From Bacteroidota bacterium (GTDB lineage Bacteria; Bacteroidota; Ignavibacteria; Palsa-1295), in contig JAUZNX010000001.1 of the NCBI GenBank assembly GCA_030706745.1, positions 248,001-312,000 of the forward strand: 64,000 nucleotides of DNA. The letters run 5' to 3'. Below, piece after piece: positions 18,158-27,040 of this stretch; position 1 is the first letter of the stretch, and the number at the start of each line of letters is the position of its first letter. A program made the position numbers and the translations under genes. The notes under the pieces were generated by a model, which worked only from the letters and a program-made list of their open reading frames with translations, was not told the DNA's origin and ran no database searches.

Positions 18158-18961
18158 ATGGGATTGATCGAGGAATATTTGGCGCTTGCGGTGGAGATGG
18201 CACAGGAGGCCGGTGATTACGCCAATGCGATCAACCGAAGCGAGTTGCTCATCATGACGAAGTCCAATCCCATGGACCTTGTGACCGAAGTGGACAAGCG
18301 GAATGAGGATGTGATCCGCGAAGCGATTCACATGCGCTACCCGGATCACGAATTTCTCGGAGAGGAAAGTGCCGACCTCTCTCCTAAATCCGACCGTAAT
18401 GATGTCGTTCGATGGATCGTCGATCCAATCGATGGAACGGTGAACTATGCCCATGGACTACCGATCTGGTGTGTCTCGATCGGTGTGGAAGTGAATGGTC
18501 GGGTGGAATGCGGTGCGATCTACAATCCGAACCTGCATGAAATGTTCGCCACGCAACGCGGACATGGCGCGTATCTCAATGGCAAGCGGTTACATGTGTC
18601 GCAACAAAACAATCCGTCGCAATCGCTGTTCGTGACGGGCTTTCCCTACAATGTGAACGAAGATCCCGAGCACGTGATCGAGCAGTTTGTCGCCTTCCTT
18701 CGTCAGGGACTCGTCGTCCGACGGCTGGGCAGTGCGGCGCTGGATCTCGCGAATGTCGCGGCCGGTCGATTCGACGGGTTCTGGGAGGTCGGACTTTCGC
18801 CCTGGGATACTTCGGCGGGTCAGCTGATGGTCCGCGAGGCAGGCGGGCGCGTCACACATTACGATGGCAGCGATTACGACATTCATCGCCGGTCCATCGT
18901 CGCAACAAGTGGGGTTCATCACGAGAAGATCATGAGTATCCTCAAGAAGGGACAGCACTAG
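18158..18961 (+). CDS. suhB: Inositol-1-monophosphatase family protein (SuhB-like)
   Basis: A Mg2+-dependent phosphomonoesterase of 267 residues acting on inositol phosphates or related sugar phosphates. The metal-binding motifs are present in order: EFLGEES, then WIVDPIDGTVNYAHGLP and, near the C-terminus, WDTSAGQLMVREAGGRV. The family also includes 3'-phosphoadenosine 5'-phosphate and fructose-bisphosphate phosphatases; the DPIDGTVNF/Y form with GLPIWCVSIG favours SuhB. It is 7 bp downstream of larB and 50 bp upstream of uppP on the same strand. Confidence 0.92.
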   Translation: MGLIEEYLALAVEMAQEAGDYANAINRSELLIMTKSNPMDLVTEVDKRNEDVIREAIHMRYPDHEFLGEESADLSPKSDRNDVVRWIVDPIDGTVNYAHGLPIWCVSIGVEVNGRVECGAIYNPNLHEMFATQRGHGAYLNGKRLHVSQQNNPSQSLFVTGFPYNVNEDPEHVIEQFVAFLRQGLVVRRLGSAALDLANVAAGRFDGFWEVGLSPWDTSAGQLMVREAGGRVTHYDGSDYDIHRRSIVATSGVHHEKIMSILKKGQH

Positions 18962-19011
18962 AGACGTAGCACAATCCACTGTTTATAATTACCTATCCAC
19001 GATAGAAGCGG

Positions 19012-19836
19012 ATGAATATTACTATTGTCGCCACATTGCTCGGAATTGTTGAGGGTCTGACAGAATTCCTGCCGATCTCCTCGACGGGCCACCTCATTAT
19101 CGCCGATCGCGTGTTCCGATTTCAGGAATTGCTCGCAAGCGCGGATAAGGCTGAGATGTTCGAGATCGTGATCCAACTCGGAGCAGTCCTCGCCGTCGGC
19201 TTTCTCTATCGTGCGAGACTGATGTCAACGTTCTCGACGAAGAGCGGCGAATCCCAAGGCGGTCGTCTGCGACTGAATCTGATCATCGCATTTCTGCCGG
19301 CTGCGATCATCGGCTTCCTGACACATCACTGGATCAAGACCTATCTCTTCTCACCCCTGACGGTCGGGATCTCGCTCGTGATCGGCGGCATCATTATCAT
19401 CTGGATCGAACGGCGGACGGTTGAGGAAGACCGGGAAATAACCGTCGATACGATGACCACCAAGGATTCGCTTGTTGTTGGTCTGGCCCAATCTCTCTCG
19501 CTCATTCCGGGGACCTCGCGGGCAGCAGCCACGATCATGGGCGGAATGTTGCGCGGCATCAAACGCTCGGCCGCAACAGAATTCTCATTTCTTCTCGCCT
19601 TCCCTACGATGGTCGCCGCGAGCCTCTTCGAATTAGTCAAGTACCGTCACTTGCTCACAAAGGATGTGATCGGCATTGTCGCAATCGGATTCATCACGTC
19701 GTTTGTCGTTGCGCTTGCTATTGTTGCATGGTTCATCCGCTATGTGCAACGGCATCCGTTCACCGGCTTTGGCGTCTATCGCATTGTCTTTGGGGCGGCC
19801 GTAATCGCACTAGCCTTATCAGGCTTTTTGTCCTGA
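19012..19836 (+). CDS. uppP: Undecaprenyl-diphosphate phosphatase UppP (BacA)
   Basis: UppP recycles the lipid carrier undecaprenyl diphosphate to the monophosphate for peptidoglycan and polysaccharide export. The 274-residue polytopic membrane protein has both signature motifs: EGLTEFLPISSTGHLI at the N-terminus and PGTSRAAATIMGGMLRG in the second half. Length and hydrophobic profile are normal. A hairpin just downstream probably ends the larB-suhB-uppP transcript. Confidence 0.96.
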   Translation: MNITIVATLLGIVEGLTEFLPISSTGHLIIADRVFRFQELLASADKAEMFEIVIQLGAVLAVGFLYRARLMSTFSTKSGESQGGRLRLNLIIAFLPAAIIGFLTHHWIKTYLFSPLTVGISLVIGGIIIIWIERRTVEEDREITVDTMTTKDSLVVGLAQSLSLIPGTSRAAATIMGGMLRGIKRSAATEFSFLLAFPTMVAASLFELVKYRHLLTKDVIGIVAIGFITSFVVALAIVAWFIRYVQRHPFTGFGVYRIVFGAAVIALALSGFLS

Positions 19837-19856
19837 GATTTCTGCCAATAAATGAA

Positions 19857-19880
19857 AGAGGCGGGGTCATCCCCGCCTCT
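19857..19880. terminator. Bidirectional hairpin between convergent uppP and T9SS genes
   Basis: A perfect 10-bp GC-rich stem (AGAGGCGGGG / CCCCGCCTCT) with a TCAT tetraloop. The uppP stop lies on one side and the stop of the minus-strand gene on the other. Read on the minus strand it is followed by TTTCATTT, a usable U-rich tail; on the plus strand the tail is weak. Confidence 0.8.
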
Positions 19881-19904
19881 CGTGCTTCAAGATTGCACTG
19901 ATCC

Positions 19905-22262
19905 TCAGCGCGTCAATATGATCCGCCGGGTTGTGATGAACTCGTGCCCAGTCGCGTCGCGGCCATCTGCGCGGACGTAATACGTACCGTCGGCAACGTT
20001 CTCAGGATTCCATTGCCAGGGGCCAGCGCCGTGATACGTCGCGATCACGGTTCCCAGCATATCGAGCACCTCATAGGTTGCCGTGGATACACCGGCAAGA
20101 TCGAGAGATGTTGTACCCCGTGTTGGATTCGGATAGATTCGAAGCTCTGCCCAAGCAGATGTGCTGGTGGCAACGCCGGATGTGCGAATCACTGGTGACT
20201 GCCCCTTGACATACACATAGAATGAGGTCAACGCATGATCGATATCAACGACGATCGTATCTCTAAACGTGGTCCCTGATGAATCGCCATAGAAATGCAC
20301 AATCACGGATATCTTCTTCCCCGGCGTGACCGTATCCGGCGTCGCAGGAAGCGTCTGCGCGATATAGAAGTGACTCGTATTTGTAAGTACGATACTATGG
20401 ACCAGCAACGAGACACTCGCGTTGTTTACGAACTCGATGCGGTGCGAATACCAACCGGAATCACCCGAGAGATTTACAGTGGCTGTTCCAGTATCATTGA
20501 AATTCACTGTTTGTGTATCGTTGGCATAGAGGGCGGAATGTCCGGCAAGGGAAGCGGTCGCCGCCTTGCAATGCGTCGTGTCATTGCTGGTAAAGAGTCC
20601 AGTGATTGTAGCGGGGAAGTAGTTCGAAGTCCCTGCGGTGGGAATGAACGCGATCCACAAGCTATCATAATGATGTCCCGCAATTGTATGCGGGAATGTG
20701 GAGGAATCGACGCGGTACGCGGCATCTCCGGAGCCGCCAATGTGCAGCGCTGTAAGATTGACCGAAGAATCGAGACGGTTCGAGATATATACGTGGATAT
20801 AGCTTGTGTCCCCAACTTCGGTGATGCGACTCGTCTGCGGATAGATGTAGTAGCAATCCTGCAAGCTCGAATCCACCGCGTGCGCCGTAACAACTCGCGA
20901 GAAGTAGCGCGTTTGGCTATAAGCATCGTGATAGTACACTACGAAGGTATCGCGATAGACGTTGGTGTCATTCGGCGCATTGAAGCAGAAATTCCAAAGC
21001 AGAGTATCGTGAGAAGTAAGCGTGGTCGGCAGACTGATGTTCGAAGTATCCCATGCAAAGATTCCATTCGAGTTGTGCGTCCATCCAGCGCTGACGATCG
21101 TGTCCATATCGTTGCCGGTATTGATCATACGCATGGTCGTACAGCCGGTCGAGCCCTCTTTCGTTGTTGGGAAATATGGCCCAACGCCTGAGATATAGCC
21201 ATCTGGTGCCGGCGATGCGGCGCGTCCATAGACAACACGCGTGATCGAGCGTGTCTGGCTCGCCGAGTCGTGGTAATAAACAATGAATGTGTCGATGCGG
21301 TAACTGGTGTCGCTCGGAGCATGAAAGCAGAAATTCCAAAGGAGCGTATCATGAGAGTTGAGGGTCCGAGGAAGTGTGACGTTTGACGTATCCCAGATGA
21401 AGACCCCATTCGGATTGTGCGCCCAGCCTGCGCTGACGATCGTATCGCGGTCCGCTCCCGTGTTGATCAGCCGAAGCGTGGTGCAGCTTGTCGAATCCAT
21501 CTGCGTGCTCGAAAAGTATGGACCATACCCTGAAATTTCTCCATCCGGCGCGGGGCCGGTTGCCTTCGCCATAACCACACGCGAGACAGACCGCGTCTGG
21601 CTGGCCGAATCGTGATAGTACACTACGAATGTATCGATATGATAATTAGTATCGTGCGGAGCGTGGAAGCAGAAATTCCAGCGCACTGTGTCGTGCGAAG
21701 GGATCGTCAACGGGAAGCTAATGTTCGAGGTATCCCATGTGAATATCCCGTTCGGATTGTGGGTCCATCCCGCACTTACGATCGTATCCAGATCGGAGCC
21801 AGTATTGATCATTTGCAGATACGTGCAGCTTGTCGAATCCTCATGCGTCGTCGAGAAGTACGGGCCGACACCTGTAAGGTACCCATCCGGCGCCGGGGTC
21901 GGCGCATGAGCGATAAGCACGACGTGCTGCGTCGCAGTGTCGTCCGAAAGCGCGACGGCACCCGTAACCGCGGAAGATTGGACGTGGTAGGTTACGAGCC
22001 AATAATACATCGATTTGAAGTAGTGACGATTGGTATCGACACTGAAATAGCTGTTGCCGGAAGAGATCCAGGCATGCACCGTGGTCCCAGGCTGAGTCGT
22101 GTCGCCGTTGTAGGCAGCGCGAACGTACGCCGTGAGGGATGTCTGCCCCTGTTGCGGGCTAAACGTGACGGTGTCAGGAGTATGGCTGAAGGAATCAGCA
22201 CGGACCAGGCCCGAAGCGAACAAGATCATCGCCGCCGCCGAAAGAAGTCTCAAAGTATGCAT
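19905..22262 (-). CDS. T9SS-sorted secreted protein with three tandem 114-residue repeats
   Basis: The ATG at 22262 gives 785 residues beginning with a signal peptide (LLSAAAMILFASGLVRA). Three tandem modules of exactly 114 residues follow, each starting PAPDG, containing a YF ... TSC pair and DTIVSAGW, and ending WNFCFHAP ... YHDSASQTR. They look like beta-sandwich ASH/Ig-type domains with paired cysteines. Further Ig-like domains come next, and the tail (LRIYPNPTRG ... YEVLDMLGTVI ... VADGTYYVRAD) is a T9SS type-A sorting domain. Function is unknown, probably structural or adhesive. Confidence 0.85.
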   Translation of the reverse strand: MHTLRLLSAAAMILFASGLVRADSFSHTPDTVTFSPQQGQTSLTAYVRAAYNGDTTQPGTTVHAWISSGNSYFSVDTNRHYFKSMYYWLVTYHVQSSAVTGAVALSDDTATQHVVLIAHAPTPAPDGYLTGVGPYFSTTHEDSTSCTYLQMINTGSDLDTIVSAGWTHNPNGIFTWDTSNISFPLTIPSHDTVRWNFCFHAPHDTNYHIDTFVVYYHDSASQTRSVSRVVMAKATGPAPDGEISGYGPYFSSTQMDSTSCTTLRLINTGADRDTIVSAGWAHNPNGVFIWDTSNVTLPRTLNSHDTLLWNFCFHAPSDTSYRIDTFIVYYHDSASQTRSITRVVYGRAASPAPDGYISGVGPYFPTTKEGSTGCTTMRMINTGNDMDTIVSAGWTHNSNGIFAWDTSNISLPTTLTSHDTLLWNFCFNAPNDTNVYRDTFVVYYHDAYSQTRYFSRVVTAHAVDSSLQDCYYIYPQTSRITEVGDTSYIHVYISNRLDSSVNLTALHIGGSGDAAYRVDSSTFPHTIAGHHYDSLWIAFIPTAGTSNYFPATITGLFTSNDTTHCKAATASLAGHSALYANDTQTVNFNDTGTATVNLSGDSGWYSHRIEFVNNASVSLLVHSIVLTNTSHFYIAQTLPATPDTVTPGKKISVIVHFYGDSSGTTFRDTIVVDIDHALTSFYVYVKGQSPVIRTSGVATSTSAWAELRIYPNPTRGTTSLDLAGVSTATYEVLDMLGTVIATYHGAGPWQWNPENVADGTYYVRADGRDATGHEFITTRRIILTR
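20874..21899 (-). repeat. Three tandem 342-bp coding repeats
   Basis: The motif encoding PAPDG recurs with its CCAT at 21883, 21541 and 21199, so the period is exactly 342 bp (114 codons) twice. The copies are clearly similar along their length but have drifted at many third positions and some amino acids, so the duplication is old or under divergent selection. Confidence 0.9.
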
Positions 22263-22477
22263 GGCAAGTTTCTTAGTGATTCGAGGACAAGCAGGAATCT
22301 TCCCCCAAAAGTCGGTCAAATACCGGTACCATCCTCGGGGGGAATAACACACCATCCCCTAGAAACTCACATTCGGCACCCCCTATTTTCTTTTATCTAG
22401 CTGCGGCCGCAGATCTTCACCGCTCCAGACACAACCGGGTCAGGGCGCGAAATGTGCGTGAACGGCACAACCAGGAG

Positions 22478-23206
22478 CTACGCCACAGGCTCGGTCACAC
22501 GGCGGAGCATTTCAGCGTAGGCTTCTTCGACGCCGCCCAGGTCCTGACGGAATCGGTCTTTGTCGAGTTTCTGGCGGGTCTTCGCGTCCCAGAATCGGCA
22601 GGTATCGGGAGAGATTTCATCGCCCAAAAGAATTTCGCGTTTGCTACTGCCTACGGTGCGACCGAACTCGAGCTTGAAATCTACGAGCAATATTCCGCGA
22701 GCGTGGAAGAACGCCTTCAGAATGTCGTTGATCTTGAGTGCGGTATGGCGGATGTGGTCGATCTCGTCCTCGGTCGCAAGGCCCATCGCAAGCGCGTGAC
22801 TATCGTTGATGAGTGGATCGCCAAGATCATCCCGCTTGTAAGAGAATTCGAAAGTCGGTTGGGCGAACTCCATTCCTTCCTTCACGCCATATCGTTTGAC
22901 GAACGAGCCCGCCGCGATATTTCGCACGATGACTTCAAGCGGCACGATCTCGAGCTTTTTGATCAGCATGTCGATCGGCGAGAGCTTCTCGATGAAGTGC
23001 GTGTGAATGCCGCTCTTCTCGAGCATGGTAAAGAGGGCGCTCGCCATGGCGTTGTTCACTTCGCCCTTATGTGCCCAGCTTCCGCGCTTCTCGCCGTTGA
23101 AGGCGGTCGCGTCATCCTTGAATTCCTGAATTACGCGGTCCTCATAACCGCGAACGGAGAAGAGCTTTTTGGCTTTGCCTTCGTAGAGTAGACGATCCTT
23201 TTCCAT
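22478..23206 (-). CDS. purC: Phosphoribosylaminoimidazole-succinocarboxamide synthase PurC
   Basis: PurC (SAICAR synthetase) joins aspartate to CAIR using ATP in purine synthesis. The 242-residue protein starts with the family hallmark LLYEGKAKKLF and contains DDATAFNGEKRG, PLEVIVRNIAAGSFVKRYG and LVDFKLEFG. Length is standard. A repeat of the AATCCGCGT word family lies upstream between it and the outer-membrane protein gene. Confidence 0.96.
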   Translation of the reverse strand: MEKDRLLYEGKAKKLFSVRGYEDRVIQEFKDDATAFNGEKRGSWAHKGEVNNAMASALFTMLEKSGIHTHFIEKLSPIDMLIKKLEIVPLEVIVRNIAAGSFVKRYGVKEGMEFAQPTFEFSYKRDDLGDPLINDSHALAMGLATEDEIDHIRHTALKINDILKAFFHARGILLVDFKLEFGRTVGSSKREILLGDEISPDTCRFWDAKTRQKLDKDRFRQDLGGVEEAYAEMLRRVTEPVA

Positions 23207-23324
23207 AGTTTAGCCGGATTATGCTGATGATGCCGATTGCGAGGGTTGATTCTTCGGATGGCGGCTTGCCTGAAGAATTTGAGAGCTCTCTAACATACCT
23301 TGACGATGAATTGCGCCGATAAAT

Positions 23325-23394
23325 CGGATTACGCGAATAAGTCTAATCAATCCTGAAAATCAATCCGCGTAATCCGCATCATCCGTGTAATCCA
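23325..23394. repeat. Word-palindrome repeat, family A, copy 1
   Basis: A perfect 11-bp inverted repeat, CGGATTACGCG (23325-23335) with CGCGTAATCCG (23366-23376). The right arm continues with near-tandem copies of an AATCCGCGT-like word up to 23394. It lies between the stop of the outer-membrane protein gene and the purC start. The right arm is clearly similar to those at 34331 and 35181. Confidence 0.8.
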
Positions 23395-23402
23395 GGTTCT
23401 CC

Positions 23403-24218
23403 TTATTGAAATAATCCCAGAAACACTCCCAGACTTGCCACGAGTCCCGATCCATTGATGCCATCGAAAATCGGTCCGGGTCCAAGTGAAAGCCCCTGAT
23501 CGACAGTCCATGTCCCCATCGAGGTCCCCTGATAGCCTGCACTCAGACGAAGCATCATGTAACCCGTTGGCGAGTACTCGAATTGGATCTGCGGCATGTA
23601 GAGAAAGAAGTGCGACGTGTAGGTGTGGGTACGATAGAGATTCGAAGAATCGAACTCCTTGGTGAACTGGCCCACATCAAAATTCGATCGGTTCTGCGCC
23701 TGGCGGGCATAAATATCGACGCCGCCATAGCCAAGCGCCACGCCGGGTATGATATGAAACCGCCCGGTGCGGAGCGGCAACACGTAGTCGATCGTGAGCG
23801 CGGCGTACCCCACACTGTATGTCAGGTAGCGGTTCACGGCGATTCCCTGAATCGTATCATTTGTGCAACCGCAATCGCTACTGGTTCCACTCATACCCAT
23901 GCCACCGACGCGGACATTCTTGATCCACGGCAGTGTCACGAACCCGGCGCCGCCGATCATCCAGACCTGCTGGCGATAGTTCTGTTTGACGAACGGCTGG
24001 GCGACGTTCGTGTTGAACGTGGAGAAGTCCGGCATAAAATAGCCGCCTAACAATCCGCCGCCCACCGAGAAAAACGATGGCGACGTCTTATCTTCCTGAT
24101 ACAACTCTTCGTCATTCCAATGCGTCGTATCGCGCGTAATCTGCGCATGAACGCCGCGTGGAATGAAAGCCGCGAACGCGATCGCGATGACATAAATGGA
24201 ACGTCTGGAGAGATTCAT
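23403..24218 (-). CDS. Predicted outer-membrane beta-barrel protein
   Basis: The ATG at 24218 gives 271 residues with a signal peptide (RRSIYVIAIAFAAFIPRGVHAQ). The mature protein has alternating aromatic and glycine-rich strands (FFSVGGGLLGGYF, LTYSVGYAALTIDYVLPL, IIPGVALGYGGVDIY, PQIQFEYSPTGYMMLRL) and ends in ASLGVFLGLFQ with a terminal aromatic segment, as in PorT- or OMP_b-brl-type barrels. The specific role is unknown. It is divergent from the methyltransferase gene. Confidence 0.75.
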   Translation of the reverse strand: MNLSRRSIYVIAIAFAAFIPRGVHAQITRDTTHWNDEELYQEDKTSPSFFSVGGGLLGGYFMPDFSTFNTNVAQPFVKQNYRQQVWMIGGAGFVTLPWIKNVRVGGMGMSGTSSDCGCTNDTIQGIAVNRYLTYSVGYAALTIDYVLPLRTGRFHIIPGVALGYGGVDIYARQAQNRSNFDVGQFTKEFDSSNLYRTHTYTSHFFLYMPQIQFEYSPTGYMMLRLSAGYQGTSMGTWTVDQGLSLGPGPIFDGINGSGLVASLGVFLGLFQ

Positions 24219-24238
24219 AGCCTTTAGCGTGCTCCTAA

Positions 24239-25807
24239 TTGATGAAACGACCAACAAATTTACGCAACTCCGCCGTTCAATCCGCGGATACTGAAATCTT
24301 CATGGCAGATACCGCGCCAAAGCAACCCGCCGAACGCCTTCCAAAACCGGAACGCGGAGCCCGATTGGAGCTCCGGACCGAATCGTTGGCCTTTGAAGGA
24401 AAGGCCGTAGCACGGCGGCCTGAGGATGGATATGTGGTTTTCATCGAAGGCGCTCTTGGCCAGGAGCGCGTTGTGGCCGAAATCCTGAAGGCCAAAGGGA
24501 ATTTCGCCGAAGCGAAGCTCATCGACATTCTCGAACCCTCCGCGGACCGTCGCGCTCCCATCTGTCCATACTTCGGCACGTGCGGCGGCTGCGCATTGCA
24601 GCACATGACGTACCCGGCCCAGCGCTCGGCAAAGCGCGAACAGGTCCGCGATCTCTTCCGAAAGATTGGCAAGATTGATGAGCCGCCGGTCCGTGAAGCG
24701 ATCGCGGCGGAATCGGAATTTTATTACCGTAACAAGATGGAGTTCTCGTTTTCGGATGAACGATGGCTCTCCGATGAAGAGATCGCAAGCGGCGATGTAG
24801 TCGACCGGTTCGCGCTCGGACTTCACGTCCGCAACCGATTCGATCGTGTGATCGATACCGAAGTCTGCTTTCTGCCGAAAACAGTCGCGGTAGATGTGAT
24901 GAATTTTACGCGGCAATTTGCCAGAGAGCATCGCATCGGAGTCTTTGACCCGGACTTCGGAACGAGCAAAGAGGAATCGCTCGCTGGAAGTACTCCCGAT
25001 TCTGCGATTCTTATCCCGAGTTTTCTGAGATTTTTGGTAGTAAAGACAAGCTATTCGACTGGCGAAGTCATGGTCAATCTCGTCACTAGCCGCGACGATG
25101 CCAGCATCATGGAGACCTATACCCGTGAGTTGCTCGCAGCAGCGCCATCCGTGACGACAGTAGTAAATAACGTGAACATGCGGCGCGCGCAAGTCGCGGT
25201 AGGAGATTTCGAGAAGGTCTATCACGGTTCAGGTTCGATCACCGACCGCATTGGCCGCGCCACGTTCCGCATTTCCGCCAACAGCTTCTTCCAGGCCAAT
25301 ACCGCGCAGGCGGAGCGGCTCTATGCCGTTGCAGCGGAGTTTGCAGATCTCCATGCGGATGATACACTCTGGGACTTATACTGCGGAACCGGCACGATCT
25401 CGCTGTTCGTCGCCGATCGAGTAAAGAGCGTCCTGGGCATCGAACTGGTGCAAAGCGCCATTGCGGACGCCGAATCGAATGCACAGGCAAATGGGATCGC
25501 GAATGTCCAGTTTGTCGCAAGCGATTTGCGGAAGGCCCTGACAACGCCGGAATTCCTATCGGATCATCCCCGACCGAGCGTGATGATCATCGATCCGCCC
25601 CGAAGCGGGATGCACCCCGATGTCATCCGCGAAATTCTTCGGCTTCAGCCGGAGCGGATCGCATACGTGAGCTGCAATCCTGCCACGCAAGCGCGCGATG
25701 TCCAATTACTCGCTGAAGGCTACGATCTACTCGATCTCCAGCCCGTCGATATGTTTCCGCAGACGTTCCACATCGAGTGCGTGGCTAAGCTACGGCGAAA
25801 TTCATAA
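24239..25807 (+). CDS. rlmD: 23S rRNA (uracil-C5)-methyltransferase, RlmD/RumA family
   Basis: A SAM-dependent methyltransferase that most likely makes m5U in 23S rRNA. An N-terminal TRAM RNA-binding domain (LELRTESLAFEGKAVAR) is followed by an iron-sulfur motif C-x5-C-x2-C (Cys109, 115, 118, in CPYFGTCGGCALQ) with a later cysteine in DTEVCFLP. The SAM site is LYCGTGTISLFVAD. The catalytic part is DPPRSGMHPD with the nucleophile in YVSCNPATQARD. The frame begins at 24239; the ATG at 24302 (MADTAPKQ) may be the true start. Family members RlmC, RlmD and TrmA are hard to separate; the 4Fe-4S motif argues against TrmA. Confidence 0.9.
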   Translation: MMKRPTNLRNSAVQSADTEIFMADTAPKQPAERLPKPERGARLELRTESLAFEGKAVARRPEDGYVVFIEGALGQERVVAEILKAKGNFAEAKLIDILEPSADRRAPICPYFGTCGGCALQHMTYPAQRSAKREQVRDLFRKIGKIDEPPVREAIAAESEFYYRNKMEFSFSDERWLSDEEIASGDVVDRFALGLHVRNRFDRVIDTEVCFLPKTVAVDVMNFTRQFAREHRIGVFDPDFGTSKEESLAGSTPDSAILIPSFLRFLVVKTSYSTGEVMVNLVTSRDDASIMETYTRELLAAAPSVTTVVNNVNMRRAQVAVGDFEKVYHGSGSITDRIGRATFRISANSFFQANTAQAERLYAVAAEFADLHADDTLWDLYCGTGTISLFVADRVKSVLGIELVQSAIADAESNAQANGIANVQFVASDLRKALTTPEFLSDHPRPSVMIIDPPRSGMHPDVIREILRLQPERIAYVSCNPATQARDVQLLAEGYDLLDLQPVDMFPQTFHIECVAKLRRNS

Positions 25808-26016
25808 GGGCATCGAAAGACGAAGCTTGTAGGGTACCCTGGTTGCGCGCTTTTGGAGGGGCTGCCGCGCCATCGCAGCCATCCCGCGATTTTGGAACGT
25901 GAGTGACACCTGCTGAGTTGTGGCGCCTCACAATCTTTGGACGTGAGGGTGAGTGAATTACCACGACCAGGGAGGATGAACGAGCGTCCCGGATGCCCGA
26001 TCATCCAAATGCATTC

Positions 26017-26101
26017 GGAGAGGTGGCAGAGTGGTCGAATGCGGCGGTCTCGAAAACCGTTATACCTTCGGGTATCGAGAGTTCGAATCTCTCCCTCTCC
26101 G
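26017..26101 (+). tRNA. tRNA-Ser (anticodon CGA)
   Basis: An 85-nt cloverleaf with acceptor stem GGAGAGG / CCTCTCC. The anticodon stem is GCGGT / ACCGT with loop CTCGAAA, giving anticodon CGA, which reads UCG. A long variable arm (ATACC TTCG GGTAT), typical of class II serine tRNAs, and the T arm GAGAG TTCGAAT CTCTC follow. The discriminator is G. The CCA end is not fully encoded (GCAC follows), so it would be added by the CCA-adding enzyme. Confidence 0.95.
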
Positions 26102-26177
26102 CACGTAACGTGTCTTGGCATCCTCCTTCGGGGGTTGGTGCCGGTTATCGCCTTGTGTCGCATCGCCTGTTATCACA

Positions 26178-26945
26178 ATGGAACAACTTCCCGTTGCCGT
26201 TCTTGGATCGGTTTCGATTGCCGTGGCCGTTATTTTGGCTCTCGTTGGTCTTGCGCTCTTCCACCACTTCACCAAAGCGGAGGACCTTCGCGCCTCGCAC
26301 GATGTCACCGGATTCGTCTATGCCGTCGTCGGCGTGATCTATGCGGTAATCCTTGCCTTTGTCGTCGTCGTGGTCTGGGAGCAGTTCAACGATGCCGAGA
26401 CTTACAGTGAAACCGAGGCCGGCCACATTGGCGATCTTCGCCGGCTCGCGCAGGCGTTTCCCGATTCCGTGCAGGCCCGGCTGGAAGGACTCACGATGGA
26501 TTACGTGCGCTCCGTCGTCGATCGTGAATGGATCACCATGCAGCATGGCAAGGAGGACTCCGCGACTTACCGGAAAATGGTCGCAATGTGGCAGGCGTAC
26601 CGCTCGTTCCGACCCAGACCCGAGGATGAGCCCTATTATCAAGAATCGCTTCGACAGATGAGCGCGTTCAACGATGCACGACGCGAGCGCATTCTTTCGA
26701 GTCGCGCGAAGGTGCCGAAAATCATGTGGGTCCTTCTAATTGGCGGCGGTGTGATCGTAGTCGGATTCACATTCCTCTTTTGGCCACCAAAAACCTGGCC
26801 CCAGTATGTCACCGTCGCGCTTCTGACGGCCACGATCACGATGACGTTAGTTTTGATCCTCTCTCTGGATCATGCTTTCGCAGGCGATGTCAAAGTGCAT
26901 CCCGACGCATTTCAATATCTGATCGATCAAGCGAACGTCCGTTAG
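26178..26945 (+). CDS. Membrane protein with DUF4239 (bestrophin-like) domain
   Basis: The ATG at 26178 begins 255 residues; the frame is open to 26115 but that part overlaps the tRNA trailer. There are two N-terminal membrane segments (VLGSVSIAVAVILALVGLALF; GFVYAVVGVIYAVILAFVVVVVW). A soluble middle part (about 75-180) with WEQFNDAETYSETEAGHIGDL follows, then two C-terminal segments (IMWVLLIGGGVIVVGFTFLFW and a VALLTATITMTLVLILSL run). This is the layout of DUF4239 proteins, for which channel activity has been proposed but not shown in general. Confidence 0.8.
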   Translation: MEQLPVAVLGSVSIAVAVILALVGLALFHHFTKAEDLRASHDVTGFVYAVVGVIYAVILAFVVVVVWEQFNDAETYSETEAGHIGDLRRLAQAFPDSVQARLEGLTMDYVRSVVDREWITMQHGKEDSATYRKMVAMWQAYRSFRPRPEDEPYYQESLRQMSAFNDARRERILSSRAKVPKIMWVLLIGGGVIVVGFTFLFWPPKTWPQYVTVALLTATITMTLVLILSLDHAFAGDVKVHPDAFQYLIDQANVR

Positions 26946-27040
26946 TTGGCGTTCATCGTGTGGGCCCATCATGAGGTCCCGGCGTAACTTCCGCAGCCGG
27001 CATCCGTTTGCACCGATACCCATTATTTTCTCAATTCATC

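Noticed and set aside
20295-21191. 298-codon plus-strand frame opposite the 342-bp repeats
   Set aside because: It mirrors the repetitive coding sequence of the T9SS protein; the composition is arginine/isoleucine-rich and matches no family.
22401-22412. CTGCGGCCGCAG palindrome followed by AGATCT, resembling a cloning polylinker
   Set aside because: It lies in an otherwise normal intergenic gap with no vector sequence around it, so chance is the better explanation.
22454-23191. Long plus-strand open frame opposite purC (245 codons)
   Set aside because: It is the antisense shadow of a clearly recognised purC and has no signal, motif or start context.
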